A stretch of 64,000 nt of DNA from JAPWJZ01 sp964575605. Its GTDB lineage: Bacteria; Pseudomonadota; Alphaproteobacteria; Micavibrionales; UBA2020. This document shows positions 19,529-27,630 of the stretch, piece by piece. How positions within the stretch are numbered: the first letter of the stretch is position 1; every line of letters begins with the position of its first letter. The stretch covers positions 62,001 to 126,000 of the forward strand of contig CAZNRN010000004.1 in NCBI GenBank assembly GCA_964575605.1, given 5' to 3'. The notes under the pieces were generated by a model. That model ran no database searches. It saw only the letters and a program-made list of their open reading frames with translations, and was not told the DNA's origin. A program made the position numbers and the translations under genes.

Positions 19529-20854
19529 ATGGCAGAACTACCGAAACCGACTATCCGCAAGATTCATGCGCGGGAAATTCTCGACTCCCGCGGCAACCCC
19601 ACAGTCGAAGTTGATGTCACCTTAAGCGATGGCAGCATGGGCCGCGCGGCGGTGCCCTCGGGCGCTTCTACAGGCTCGCAGGAAGCCATCGAGTTGCGCG
19701 ATGGAGACAAATCCCGTTACGGCGGAAAGGGCGTCCTGAAAGCCATCGCCAACGTTAACGGTGAAATTCAGGCGGCCCTTATCGGCGCTGACCCCTTTGA
19801 CCAGAAGGCTATCGACGAAAAACTGATCGCACTTGATGGGACCGATAACAAGGCGCGCCTCGGCGCCAACGCCATCCTCGGCGTTTCTCTGGCCACGGCG
19901 CGCGCTGCGGCTGACAGCCTTCACCTGCCGCTCTTCAAATATCTCTCCGAAAACATCTTAGGCAAAGAAGCAACGGAACTGCCGGTGCCCATGTTCAACG
20001 TGCTGAACGGCGGCGCGCATTCGGACAACAATATCGATTTTCAGGAATACATGATCGCCCCGATCGGCGCGCCCAACTTCCGCGAAGCGGTGCGCATGGG
20101 ATCGGAAGTCTATGCACAGCTGAAAAAAATCTTGAAAGCCGAAGGTCTCGCTACCGGTGTCGGCGACGAGGGCGGCTTTGCGCCTAACCTGAAAAATAAC
20201 GAAGAACCTCTCAAATACATCGTCCGCGCTATCGAGGCCGCGGGTTATAAACCCGGCGTAGATTTCGCCATCGCCCTCGATCCTGCCGCCAGCGAGTTCT
20301 ACGACGAAGAGAAAAAGAAATACGTTTTCAAGAAAGGCGATAAATCCGAACACACCACCGACGACATGATCAAGATGTACGCCGAGTGGATGAAGAAATA
20401 CCCCATCCTCAGCATCGAGGACGGCCTGGGCGAGCAGGACTGGGAAGGCTGGAAAACCCAGCGGGCCGCTATGGGCAAGGAGCTGCAGATTGTCGGCGAC
20501 GACGCTTTCGTGACCAACCCGAAAATCATCCAGAAGGCGATTGACGACAAAGTCGGCAACGCCTCGCTGATAAAAGTAAACCAGATCGGCACGCTGACCG
20601 AGGCTTTCAACGCCATCGCCCTGTCCAAAAAGGCGGGATACGGCGTGGTGATGAGCCACCGTTCAGGCGAAACGCCCGACGATTTCATCGGCGATCTCGC
20701 GGTTGCGGCGGAGGCAGGCCAGATCAAGACGGGCGCGCCCGCCCGCGGCGAACGCATCGCCAAGTACAACGAAATGATGCGCATCGAGGAAGAGCTGGGC
20801 GACAAGGCGGTTTACGCCGGCCGCAAAGCCTTCGCGCGCCGCCCCCAACCTTAA
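19529..20854 (+). CDS. eno: Enolase
   Basis: Enolase interconverts 2-phosphoglycerate and phosphoenolpyruvate and may also join RNA-degradation complexes. The protein has 441 residues. It has the N-terminal HAREILDSRGNPTVEVDV block, the catalytic region LSIEDGLGEQDW with a metal ligand, the signature LIKVNQIGTLTEA and the substrate-closing MSHRSGET. The start at 19529 follows a GAAAGG ribosome-binding site; a frame extension to 19451 is not enolase-like. The 228-base upstream region is AT-rich and contains a possible weak promoter (TTGACC at 19451). pyk follows after 6 bases. Confidence 0.97.
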   Translation: MAELPKPTIRKIHAREILDSRGNPTVEVDVTLSDGSMGRAAVPSGASTGSQEAIELRDGDKSRYGGKGVLKAIANVNGEIQAALIGADPFDQKAIDEKLIALDGTDNKARLGANAILGVSLATARAAADSLHLPLFKYLSENILGKEATELPVPMFNVLNGGAHSDNNIDFQEYMIAPIGAPNFREAVRMGSEVYAQLKKILKAEGLATGVGDEGGFAPNLKNNEEPLKYIVRAIEAAGYKPGVDFAIALDPAASEFYDEEKKKYVFKKGDKSEHTTDDMIKMYAEWMKKYPILSIEDGLGEQDWEGWKTQRAAMGKELQIVGDDAFVTNPKIIQKAIDDKVGNASLIKVNQIGTLTEAFNAIALSKKAGYGVVMSHRSGETPDDFIGDLAVAAEAGQIKTGAPARGERIAKYNEMMRIEEELGDKAVYAGRKAFARRPQP

Positions 20855-20860
20855 CAGCAG

Positions 20861-22024
20861 GTGATGATGAAGAAGGAATTCGAAACCAAGGCGACCAAAC
20901 AGGCAAGGGCCAATACCACGCAGATCGTCGCCACACTCGGTCCCGCCACCAACACCTACGAGACTATCAAGAAAATCTGGGAAGCGGGCGTCGATACCTT
21001 CCGCCTCAACTTCAGCCACGGCAGCCACGAAGACCATGGCAAGCTGTTTGACATTATCCGCCAGCTTGAAAAAGACGTCGGCGAACCAATCGGCATCCTG
21101 GCAGACATGCAGGGCCCGAAGCTCCGTATCGGCGCGTTCAAGGATGGCATGAAAGTGCCGCTGACCCCCGGCAAGCAGATCAAATTCGACCTCGACCCGA
21201 CGCCCGGTGACGAAAGCCGCGTGTCCTTCCCGCATCCCGACGTCATGGCCGCGCTTGAAGTCGGCGCGCGCTTCCTGATGGATGACGGCGACGTTGGCAT
21301 GAAAATCGTCGGCAAGGGCGAAGGCTATGTCATCGCCGAGGCCATCTACGGCGCTGAGCTGTCCGGCAAGAAGGGCGTGAACGTGCCCGACCTGTCGCGC
21401 CCTGTCTCGGCCATCACCGAAAAAGACAAGGCCGACATCGAATATGCGCTCAGCCGCGGCGCGGACTGGATCGCGCTCAGCTTCGTGCAGTCGGCCGACG
21501 ACATCCGCGAAGGCAAGGCGCTGATTAACGGCCGCGCCAAAGTGATGGCGAAGATGGAAAAACCCGCGGCGCTGACGAACATGAAGGAAATCATCGCTGA
21601 AGTCGACGCGGTAATGGTGGCGCGCGGCGACCTCGGCGTTGAAATCCCGCCCGAAGAAGTGCCGCCCGCGCAGATCGCCCTTATCAACGAGAGCATAGCA
21701 CAGAAAAAACCTGTGCTGGTCGCGACCCAGATGCACGACAGCATGATCGAAAACCCGCGCCCTACGCGCGCCGAAGTGACCGACGTCTTTACCGCCGTGA
21801 TGCAGGGCGCGTCTGGTGTCATGCTATCGGGCGAAACCTCCATCGGAAAATACCCGGTGCTGGCGGTGGAGAGCATGGATAAAACGATTTACCGCGCCGA
21901 AAACGGCCCCGGCAGCCGTGCCGAGCTGAACGTCAGGGTCGCGCCGCCCCTGGTTCCCAGACCCTCGCTGGCAGCAAAATCCCCGCCAGCCGCAAGTTGC
22001 AAACATCACCGTTGTGGAGGTTAA
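20861..22024 (+). CDS. pyk: Pyruvate kinase lacking the C-terminal domain
   Basis: Pyruvate kinase makes pyruvate and ATP from phosphoenolpyruvate. The A and B domains are intact: IVATLGPAT, FRLNFSHG, MQGPKLRI, KMEKPAAL with the catalytic Lys, VARGDLGVEIP, TQMHDSMIENPRPTRAE and SGETSIGKYP. The protein stops at 387 residues, whereas the family is about 470-480. After the helix ending near KTIYRAEN it continues with about 40 unrelated Pro/Ala-rich residues. The C-terminal regulatory domain is not found in any frame before the next gene 3 bases on. The active site should work, but allosteric control and tetramer contacts would be altered. It lies in an operon with eno. Confidence 0.88.
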   Translation: MMMKKEFETKATKQARANTTQIVATLGPATNTYETIKKIWEAGVDTFRLNFSHGSHEDHGKLFDIIRQLEKDVGEPIGILADMQGPKLRIGAFKDGMKVPLTPGKQIKFDLDPTPGDESRVSFPHPDVMAALEVGARFLMDDGDVGMKIVGKGEGYVIAEAIYGAELSGKKGVNVPDLSRPVSAITEKDKADIEYALSRGADWIALSFVQSADDIREGKALINGRAKVMAKMEKPAALTNMKEIIAEVDAVMVARGDLGVEIPPEEVPPAQIALINESIAQKKPVLVATQMHDSMIENPRPTRAEVTDVFTAVMQGASGVMLSGETSIGKYPVLAVESMDKTIYRAENGPGSRAELNVRVAPPLVPRPSLAAKSPPAASCKHHRCGG

Positions 22025-22027
22025 AGC

Positions 22028-22972
22028 ATGGTGCAGCCGAGGATACCGAACCGAACCGAAGGCCGCCCTGATACCCACACAATCCAAGCACAATTTGCAC
22101 TCGCCGCGTTTTCGACGCTCAAGGCCGAAAACCTGACCTATGTCAGCGTGCCGATCACCAGCGGCCCGCGCCTTTATCAATTCATGGAAAAATACGGCGT
22201 CGCCACGCTGGCCGAAGCAAAGAAAGACCACGAACGCTTCCTGGCTGAAGTCATTGAGCCCAACATGGCCGACGGCGTGAAGCAGAGTGGGTACTGGTCG
22301 GAAAAGTTGAAGGGCGCCGTCATCGCTCCCGCCGAATTCGACGGCAGGCTCTATCGCGCCTGGGGCAAGGTTCAATGGAACGCCGACGACTTTATGGGCA
22401 TGTGGGTGCCTCTGATCGAGGAAAAGATTACCAACATGGCCATGCTGAACGGCTGGGAATATTCCAACGGCTGTGGCGAGGAATACCTGACCGCCACGCT
22501 GATGCAAATGGGCCGCCGTCCGCGCAGCAATATCACTGTTAACGATGCGGAGGAGGGCAGGCTGCTCAACCTCGACGAGGGCATCGGGCTGATGGCGAAT
22601 GCCTTCAAGGACATCATTTCCCGTGGCATCTTCCCGCGCAATATGGCGGAAACGTTGGGCATCCTGCTGGAATCCGAGCGCCGTTTCTATACCGAGAGAA
22701 ACGCCGGTTTCGTCTTCGAACCCGCGGCAACCTCGCCCGGCGCACACGAACTGCGCAAGACCAACCCGACGCTTGAGCCCTACGACCATGGCAAGGTACG
22801 CGCGATTGCGGCCGAAGTCGAGCCGCTCATTAACAAGCATTTCCCTGACATCATGCCGAAGCTTAAAAAGACCTCGAGCTATGATTTCTCGCCGGTAAAT
22901 GCAATTTTCCGGGATACAAAACCAGCGGAAGGGACGGCGCCTGTACAAGCGCCGAAAGCGCTGGCAGCCTGA
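22028..22972 (+). CDS. Hypothetical protein, possibly nucleoside deoxyribosyltransferase-like
   Basis: This is a 314-residue soluble protein directly after pyk. An early YVSVPITSGPRLYQF strand-loop and a later MLNGWEYSNGCGEEYL motif, with a Trp-Ser-Cys-Glu-Glu pattern, resemble the nucleotide-handling core of DUF4406/nucleoside 2-deoxyribosyltransferase-like proteins. This is a tentative reading by pattern only. The C-terminal third is helical and contains TNPTLEPYDHGKVRAIA. Co-transcription with eno and pyk is likely because of the 3-base gap. Confidence 0.6.
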   Translation: MVQPRIPNRTEGRPDTHTIQAQFALAAFSTLKAENLTYVSVPITSGPRLYQFMEKYGVATLAEAKKDHERFLAEVIEPNMADGVKQSGYWSEKLKGAVIAPAEFDGRLYRAWGKVQWNADDFMGMWVPLIEEKITNMAMLNGWEYSNGCGEEYLTATLMQMGRRPRSNITVNDAEEGRLLNLDEGIGLMANAFKDIISRGIFPRNMAETLGILLESERRFYTERNAGFVFEPAATSPGAHELRKTNPTLEPYDHGKVRAIAAEVEPLINKHFPDIMPKLKKTSSYDFSPVNAIFRDTKPAEGTAPVQAPKALAA

Positions 22973-22978
22973 TTAACT

Positions 22979-23215
22979 TCAGTAAATAATCTCGGCGGAT
23001 GTCGTCTTATTTTGTGAACGTTCGTTGATCTTATTATAAAGCTTTTTGATGCGGCTGCTTGCGGTGGTGGTGAATACGCAAGGCAGTAATCCGTGGGTTA
23101 GCAAAATCGCGCCGATACAAAGCAGTTCCCACGACGTGCGCAGGGTAAAGGCAAGGTGTTCCGCGTAGCTTTCGCCAGCTTCCTCGCAGTGGTTGATGAA
23201 TAGTTTGCGGAACAT
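22979..23215 (-). CDS. DUF6356 family small membrane protein
   Basis: This is a 78-residue protein of the pattern MFRKLFINHCEEAGESYAEH, then a hydrophobic helix (LLCIGAILLTHGLLPCVF), then a basic tail. This matches the alphaproteobacterial DUF6356 family, of unknown function. It is convergent with the preceding gene, which ends 7 bases away, and follows the Rrf2 regulator by about 10 bases on the same strand, so the two are probably cotranscribed. Confidence 0.75.
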   Translation of the reverse strand: MFRKLFINHCEEAGESYAEHLAFTLRTSWELLCIGAILLTHGLLPCVFTTTASSRIKKLYNKINERSQNKTTSAEIIY

Positions 23216-23225
23216 TATTTGTCTC

Positions 23226-23663
23226 CTACCAGAATATCTGCTGCTTTTTCTTGGGTGACATGTCGATCAGGTCCTGCAAGGTCATGCCATCCAGCACTTC
23301 CGAAATCTTGTTGCGCACGTCCAGCATCGCATGGCGTATGACGCAATACTGCTCGTTGTCGCAGTCGTCGCATTTCTTGTAGTAATAGGTACTGGCGCAG
23401 GGCAGGGGGGCCAGCATACCGTCCACATTCCTGATGACGTCGCCCACCTTGATTTTCGCGGGCAGCATATTCAGCATATGGCCGCCCTGCGCGCCGCGCT
23501 CGCTGCGTATGATGCCTGCTTCCTTCAGCTGAGTCAGGATGGCCTCGAGAAATTTCGGCGGCACCTTGGCTTTTTCGGCAATAGCCTTCGACCGGAGCTT
23601 CTTCTCCTCCGCCGCCAGGACCACCAACGCCTTCAGGGCGTATTTGCATTTCATCGTCAGCAT
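23226..23663 (-). CDS. Rrf2 family transcriptional regulator with a cysteine cluster
   Basis: This is a 145-residue winged-helix regulator. The N-terminal half is typical of Rrf2 (MKCKYALKALVVLA; IAEKAKVPPKFLEAIL recognition region; GAQGGHMLN wing). The effector region has four cysteines at residues 89, 98, 101 and 107 (spacing C-x8-C-x2-C-x5-C). This differs from the three-cysteine spacing of IscR and NsrR but is suited to binding an iron-sulfur cluster or zinc. Targets are unknown; the DUF6356 gene is directly downstream. The start may be 23663 or the second Met at 23654. Confidence 0.9.
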   Translation of the reverse strand: MLTMKCKYALKALVVLAAEEKKLRSKAIAEKAKVPPKFLEAILTQLKEAGIIRSERGAQGGHMLNMLPAKIKVGDVIRNVDGMLAPLPCASTYYYKKCDDCDNEQYCVIRHAMLDVRNKISEVLDGMTLQDLIDMSPKKKQQIFW

Positions 23664-23735
23664 TTTTCATCCTTTTCAGGTTGTAGCCTTTAATTCATAC
23701 TAAGTCAATAGGGAATAAAACGGACGTCAAACATG

Positions 23736-24368
23736 CTAATCCCCCGTTTTTTCTTTCGCTTTGGCATCATCCCATTCGAGAATTCTCTTTTCCACGGCTA
23801 CTTTCTCATTTGGGGATAGCAAGGCAAGGGCTTCCTGTTCTTGACGTGTAATCCAGGTGTCGTTTGTAGTGCGTTTGGCCAGCTTAAACCAGAAGTAGGC
23901 ATCCGCAGGACGTGGCGGGTTACTTGCCAAGTAACGGCGGCCGTTAAAGAACTGTGCCTGCGCGTGACCCTTTTCAGCAGCCTGCTCCATAAGTTGCATG
24001 GACTTCAGGTCGTCTGATCCGCGGAAAGCAACGGCGAGCCTGTATATTGCTTCCGCATCGCCGGTCGCAGCAGCTTCTTCCAATAATTTGACGCCTTCAT
24101 GTACTGTATCCCTGCTGCAGCCAATGAGGATACCGAAGGTCTGGATTTGCGACCATCCTTCGTTTGCCAGCATCTTGATGTCCATCCGATAGAAATCATG
24201 GCAAATCATTTTCATGTCAGCTGCGTGTATTTTGGCGTGTACGTCACCTTTTGCGGACGCTTCCATAGCCCGGTTCATCTCAAGTCTTGGAAAAATTACA
24301 AAGTTATATCCTACCCATGCCACTCCTAAAAAAATTACGACTAAAATCAGATGTGTTGATTTTGGCAA
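23736..24368 (-). CDS. Sel1-like repeat protein with N-terminal membrane anchor
   Basis: This is a 210-residue protein with an N-terminal hydrophobic helix (HLILVVIFLGVAWVGYNFVIF) acting as an uncleaved anchor or signal, followed by Sel1-type helical repeats. The repeats include LLEEAAATGDAEAIYRLAVAF and the shorter LMEQAAEKGHAQAQFFNG. Such repeats mediate protein-protein contacts in the periplasm or at the membrane. No enzyme motif is present. Its promoter region would overlap the intergenic stretch that contains the RNA candidate. Confidence 0.75.
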   Translation of the reverse strand: MPKSTHLILVVIFLGVAWVGYNFVIFPRLEMNRAMEASAKGDVHAKIHAADMKMICHDFYRMDIKMLANEGWSQIQTFGILIGCSRDTVHEGVKLLEEAAATGDAEAIYRLAVAFRGSDDLKSMQLMEQAAEKGHAQAQFFNGRRYLASNPPRPADAYFWFKLAKRTTNDTWITRQEQEALALLSPNEKVAVEKRILEWDDAKAKEKTGD

Positions 24369-24422
24369 GTTATTTGCCCTTCCAGAAATTAAATGATGAA
24401 CATGGTTATCTCTAAAGCCTTG

Positions 24423-24451
24423 TTAAAGTATAAATGTGAAGATGTTAAAAT
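24423..24451 (+). promoter_or_regulatory. Putative promoter of the structured RNA candidate
   Basis: A -10-like TAAAAT (24446-24451) lies 17 bases after a weak -35-like TTAAAG (24423-24428). Transcription would begin about 7 bases later, just at the 5' edge of the structured region starting near 24459. The -10 match is good and the -35 match is weak. Confidence 0.4.
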
Positions 24452-24458
24452 AAGAAAA

Positions 24459-24654
24459 AAAATCGCCGCGCTGTCGCGAACCTTGGCCAGGAGAGCCCGC
24501 AGTAATATCCCATTGTTTCGGCTATTGCGGCTGGCGCGGCGATCAAGTTGTTTGCAAAAAGGCTTTTAGCGGAAACCCCGGTTTTTCCGCTTGGTAGTAC
24601 CGAATATTCACCATGTTCAACTACCCTGCTGGTCTCGCGCGTGTCATTGGCGAA
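24459..24654 (+). ncRNA. Structured RNA candidate, possibly 6S RNA
   Basis: No protein is encoded between 24369 and 24949, yet about 195 bases are highly structured. Outer pairing TCGCC (24463-24467) with GGCGA (24649-24653) and CGCGA-ACC (24475-24482) with GGT-c-TCGCG (24631-24639) would enclose a large bubble and a central arm, as in 6S RNA. Internal hairpins are seen at 24497-24530, 24568-24591 (AGCGGAAA/TTTCCGCT) and 24593-24625 (GGTAGT/ACTACC). A competing 10-bp stem ATCGCCGCGC/GCGCGGCGAT (24462-24471 with 24534-24543) also exists. Length and layout suit 6S RNA, which binds RNA polymerase. The segments TTGGCCAGG and TATTCACC are loosely like E. coli 6S. The remaining 24655-24949 shows only a short A/T-rich inverted repeat near 24690. 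Confidence 0.42.
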
Positions 24655-24949
24655 GTCGACCTACATGATTTTATGGTATCATAATATTGCATAAAACGCA
24701 ATAATTTAGTGGTTCCGGCAACTCAAATACATGCTTTGTGCCATTTGGCAGGCGTTTTCAGAGGTTCATTGCAAGCCTGCCTTGTTTATTTAAACCGCAA
24801 TTTCCTTGCGTGCTCCGGGCTGTGATTTTTGACATAAACTTCGCGCGCAAGCATAATCCCGCAATCCCAACCTGTTACCGCTGCAAAACTATTCCCAAAT
24901 ATCCAAAAACCCTGCACAATCAAGGCAAGGAATTCAGGAGGAGTTTTTA

Positions 24950-25651
24950 ATGCGCAAGATTCTCGCCGCCGCCGTGATGGGCGCCATGCTGGTTTCATCC
25001 GTCGCCGCGAAGGCCGACACTTTCGTCTGGAAAGACGAAGTGCATGACTACACGATGTCTTTCCCCGATGTGTGGAAGATCCAGACCGAAGACACGCCGA
25101 CCACACGCCTGCGCATCGCGGGCCCCTTGGCCGAAGACTGGGCGACCTGCCGCATGCAGGTATGGGATGACGGCCGCGTGAAAATCTATCCCAAGCGCAT
25201 TACGGGCCAGGCAGTGATGGAAAAGCTGGACCGCGAATTCTGGGCGCGCGAAACCGCTCAGTATAAAGATTCAGTGATCAACAACTACTTCGCACCTGCC
25301 AGCCTCGGCGCGAAGGGTGACGCGACCGCCGTGCAGTTCTCCTTCGTGCAGGAAGACGGCGACGGCAATAAGGTGCCGATGCAGGCCATCGCCCTTGGCA
25401 GCATTTACGGCGGCAAGCGTTACATGGCCACCTGCTCGTCGAAACAAGAGTTGTACAGCAAGCGTTACGCTGACCTGTTTCTCAGCATCATCGATTCAAC
25501 CGAGCTGGAATCGAAATACCATCCTTTTGCTACGGCTTATTACCGCAACTTCCTGATGGATGAGCCTATCCACCTGATACGTTCGAAGCCCGGCACCGCC
25601 GACCGTCACCAGCCGCTCCGCTGGGAAGACAGGTACGATTATAACGATTGA
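24950..25651 (+). CDS. Secreted protein of unknown function
   Basis: This is a 233-residue protein with a clear signal peptide (MRKILAAAVMGAMLVSSVAA, cleavage near KADT). A strong GGAGG ribosome-binding site lies 7 bases before the ATG. The mature part has the pattern TFVWKDEVHDYTMSFPDVW typical of small periplasmic proteins with a PsbP/MOG1-like beta fold, and two cysteines (ATCRMQ, ATCSSK). This fold is an inference only. Its stop overlaps the start of the NDUFAF6-like gene (TGATG), so the two are translationally coupled and may act together. Confidence 0.75.
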   Translation: MRKILAAAVMGAMLVSSVAAKADTFVWKDEVHDYTMSFPDVWKIQTEDTPTTRLRIAGPLAEDWATCRMQVWDDGRVKIYPKRITGQAVMEKLDREFWARETAQYKDSVINNYFAPASLGAKGDATAVQFSFVQEDGDGNKVPMQAIALGSIYGGKRYMATCSSKQELYSKRYADLFLSIIDSTELESKYHPFATAYYRNFLMDEPIHLIRSKPGTADRHQPLRWEDRYDYND

Positions 25652-26439
25652 TGGCTGGATTATCCTATTGCGGGCAAACGGTCCGGACACATGATCCGGA
25701 CCGTTTCCTTTTGGGGCTCTTCGCGCCTGAGCAGGTGCGGGAGGGGTTGTGGGCGCTATACGCTTTCAATCACGAAATCGCCAAGACGCGTGAGGTAGTG
25801 ACCGAAACGCGCCTCGGCCTTATTCGCTTGCAATGGTGGAAAGACGCGCTTGCGGGGATTTATGACGGCAAGCAGCCTTTGAAACATCAGGTGGTGGAAC
25901 CGCTTGCCGATACGATCGCCCAATATAATTTGCCCCGCGAACCCTTCGAAGCCCTGATGCATGCCCGCGAATTCGATCTTGAAGACCGCCTGCCTGCGAC
26001 GCTGGATGGCATGGCAAGCTATGCCGAGTTTACCTCCGCGCCTTTGTTATCGCTGGCCCAACAAGTGGTGGGCGAGAAAGGCGAGGGCAAAGCGGCTGCG
26101 ACGGGCTATGCGCTTGCTGGATTATTGCGCGCCGTTGGCGTCCATGCCGCTCACCGCCGCTGTTATTTGCCGGAGGATTTGCTGGCGCGCGAAGGCATGG
26201 ACCAGTACAAGCTTTACGACCGCAAAGAGGTCGAGAAGATTAAACCAGCCGTGACGGTGGTTGCCGCCCGCGCGAAAGAACTGTTATTGTCGCCCGCGCC
26301 GAAGGGGCAGGCAGCGCTGATGCGGCATATGGCATCGATGTATCTGGCGCAGCTGGAAAAAGCTGGTTACGACGTTTTCTCGCCGAAATTCTATCGCCAG
26401 CCGCCGTTCATGGCGCTGAGGCTGTGGCTGAAAAACTAA
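25651..26439 (+). CDS. Squalene/phytoene synthase-family protein, NDUFAF6-like
   Basis: This 262-residue protein has the all-helical isoprenoid-synthase fold but lacks both Asp-rich metal motifs. The positions are occupied by AFNHEIAKTREVV and HAAHRRCYLPEDLL instead of DxxxD. The block AFNHEIAK...GLIRLQWWKDALAGIY closely follows the pattern of human NDUFAF6, a complex I assembly factor, so catalysis of squalene or phytoene formation is unlikely. ATG at 25651 is chosen over a TTG one codon earlier because it overlaps the upstream stop. Its end overlaps the convergent DUF808 gene by 4 bases. Confidence 0.85.
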   Translation: MAGLSYCGQTVRTHDPDRFLLGLFAPEQVREGLWALYAFNHEIAKTREVVTETRLGLIRLQWWKDALAGIYDGKQPLKHQVVEPLADTIAQYNLPREPFEALMHAREFDLEDRLPATLDGMASYAEFTSAPLLSLAQQVVGEKGEGKAAATGYALAGLLRAVGVHAAHRRCYLPEDLLAREGMDQYKLYDRKEVEKIKPAVTVVAARAKELLLSPAPKGQAALMRHMASMYLAQLEKAGYDVFSPKFYRQPPFMALRLWLKN

Positions 26440-27503
26440 GGTTTTGGCGCCGCGGGTTTTTGCACTGGCGCTTGCGTCGCGTTTGCAGTTTTCGGGCTGT
26501 TGAAAGCCTGTTTCGCATCCGGCGCGTTTTGCAATGTGTTGCTGTTGGCTGGTGCGGGCGGCGCGACTACGGGAGCCGGCTGCTTTTTCGGTTTTGATTT
26601 GAAAGGCTTCTGTATCACTTCCTTGGTTTTTTTGAAGCCGTGGGCGATGCCCTCGAACATCTTGTCCATCACAGGGCGTGCGACGAAACCGGCCGCGAGG
26701 CCGGCGCCAAGTTCGATAACTTTTTCAACCAGTCCGTGGACGACCGGGTTTGCGCCGAGCGTGCCGAGAGCGCTCGACATCAAATGTTCGCCGCCCGGAA
26801 TACCGTGGATAAGCAACCCGCCACCGATCATCAGTAGCGCCATGGTGCCGGCAATCGAAAAGCCCTTGATAATATAAGGGTTCGCTTTACCCAGCGCCTT
26901 GCCTATTTTTTGCGCGACCTTTGTGGCGGGGCCGTTACCCTTGCGGTTTTCCAGCCATTTTCCTGCGCGCGGCATATTAATGATACCACCAATCAGGCTG
27001 TACATGCCGACGGTGCGGATAACGCCCGTTGCCGCCAGTGCCGCGCCTGCGATCAGGGCAGGCGCGCCCGCGATAATTCCCAGTGTCATCACCGTGATCT
27101 CGACGGACAATAACCCGTCGATGACCAGCACCCGCTTGATACGGTCTTTTTCGATCGCCCTGGCGTCCTTGCCGGCCTGCTGCAGGCCTTCCTTCTTGGG
27201 ATCTTCATCTTTTTCAAGCATATGGCTGACGCCTTCACAGGCAAGGTACAATCCGCCAAAGGTGAGCAAAGGCAGAATGATTCCGGGCGCAAGCGCGCTG
27301 ACGGCCAGCGCCGCCGGAATGACGGCCATCTTCATGCCGAAAGACGCCGCCATGACTTTCATCACGGCCTTGTTTTTGCGTTTGTTTTCGATGTCCTGAA
27401 GCAAGCTGGTATTGACCGCGACTTCGTCATAGCACAGCCCGACGGCGCGCGTCGTGGTGGCGGCGGTCAGCTGGGCAATGGTCGACAGGTCGGACATTGT
27501 CAC
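26436..27503 (-). CDS. DUF808 (YedI-like) inner-membrane protein
   Basis: This is a 355-residue multi-helix membrane protein. It aligns by eye with E. coli YedI: an early LTAATTTRAVGLCYDEVAVN region, LPLLTFGGLYLACEGVSHML, KDRIKRVLVIDGLLSVEITVMTLG, and GGGLLIHGIPGGEHLM. It has about seven hydrophobic segments. The last 60 residues are a Lys/Pro/Ala-rich cytoplasmic tail not found in YedI. The function of DUF808 is unknown. A 127-base divergent region separates it from the esterase gene. Confidence 0.85.
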   Translation of the reverse strand: MTMSDLSTIAQLTAATTTRAVGLCYDEVAVNTSLLQDIENKRKNKAVMKVMAASFGMKMAVIPAALAVSALAPGIILPLLTFGGLYLACEGVSHMLEKDEDPKKEGLQQAGKDARAIEKDRIKRVLVIDGLLSVEITVMTLGIIAGAPALIAGAALAATGVIRTVGMYSLIGGIINMPRAGKWLENRKGNGPATKVAQKIGKALGKANPYIIKGFSIAGTMALLMIGGGLLIHGIPGGEHLMSSALGTLGANPVVHGLVEKVIELGAGLAAGFVARPVMDKMFEGIAHGFKKTKEVIQKPFKSKPKKQPAPVVAPPAPANSNTLQNAPDAKQAFNSPKTANATQAPVQKPAAPKP

Positions 27504-27630
27504 TTTTCCGGATAATTTTCAGAGGCTTTTGGAAAGCTAGACAACCCCGGCGGATTAGGCAAGAGGTAAAATGATACCGCATAGGGATTCACTGTTTTTG
27601 GGGGTATAACTAGGAAAGGGAGGCTCCTCC

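Noticed and set aside
21900..22972. A frameshift that would restore the C-terminal domain of pyruvate kinase
   Set aside because: None of the frames after 21900 shows C-terminal domain motifs, and the next gene is an unrelated, complete open frame with its own start.
24462..24543. SRP RNA, tmRNA or RNase P RNA in the structured intergenic region
   Set aside because: The GGAAGCAGCC SRP loop, a T-arm with TTCGA, and the conserved RNase P blocks are not present; only a 6S-like layout remained plausible.
25651..26439. A functional squalene or phytoene synthase
   Set aside because: Both Asp-rich metal-binding motifs are replaced, and the sequence pattern fits the non-catalytic NDUFAF6 group.
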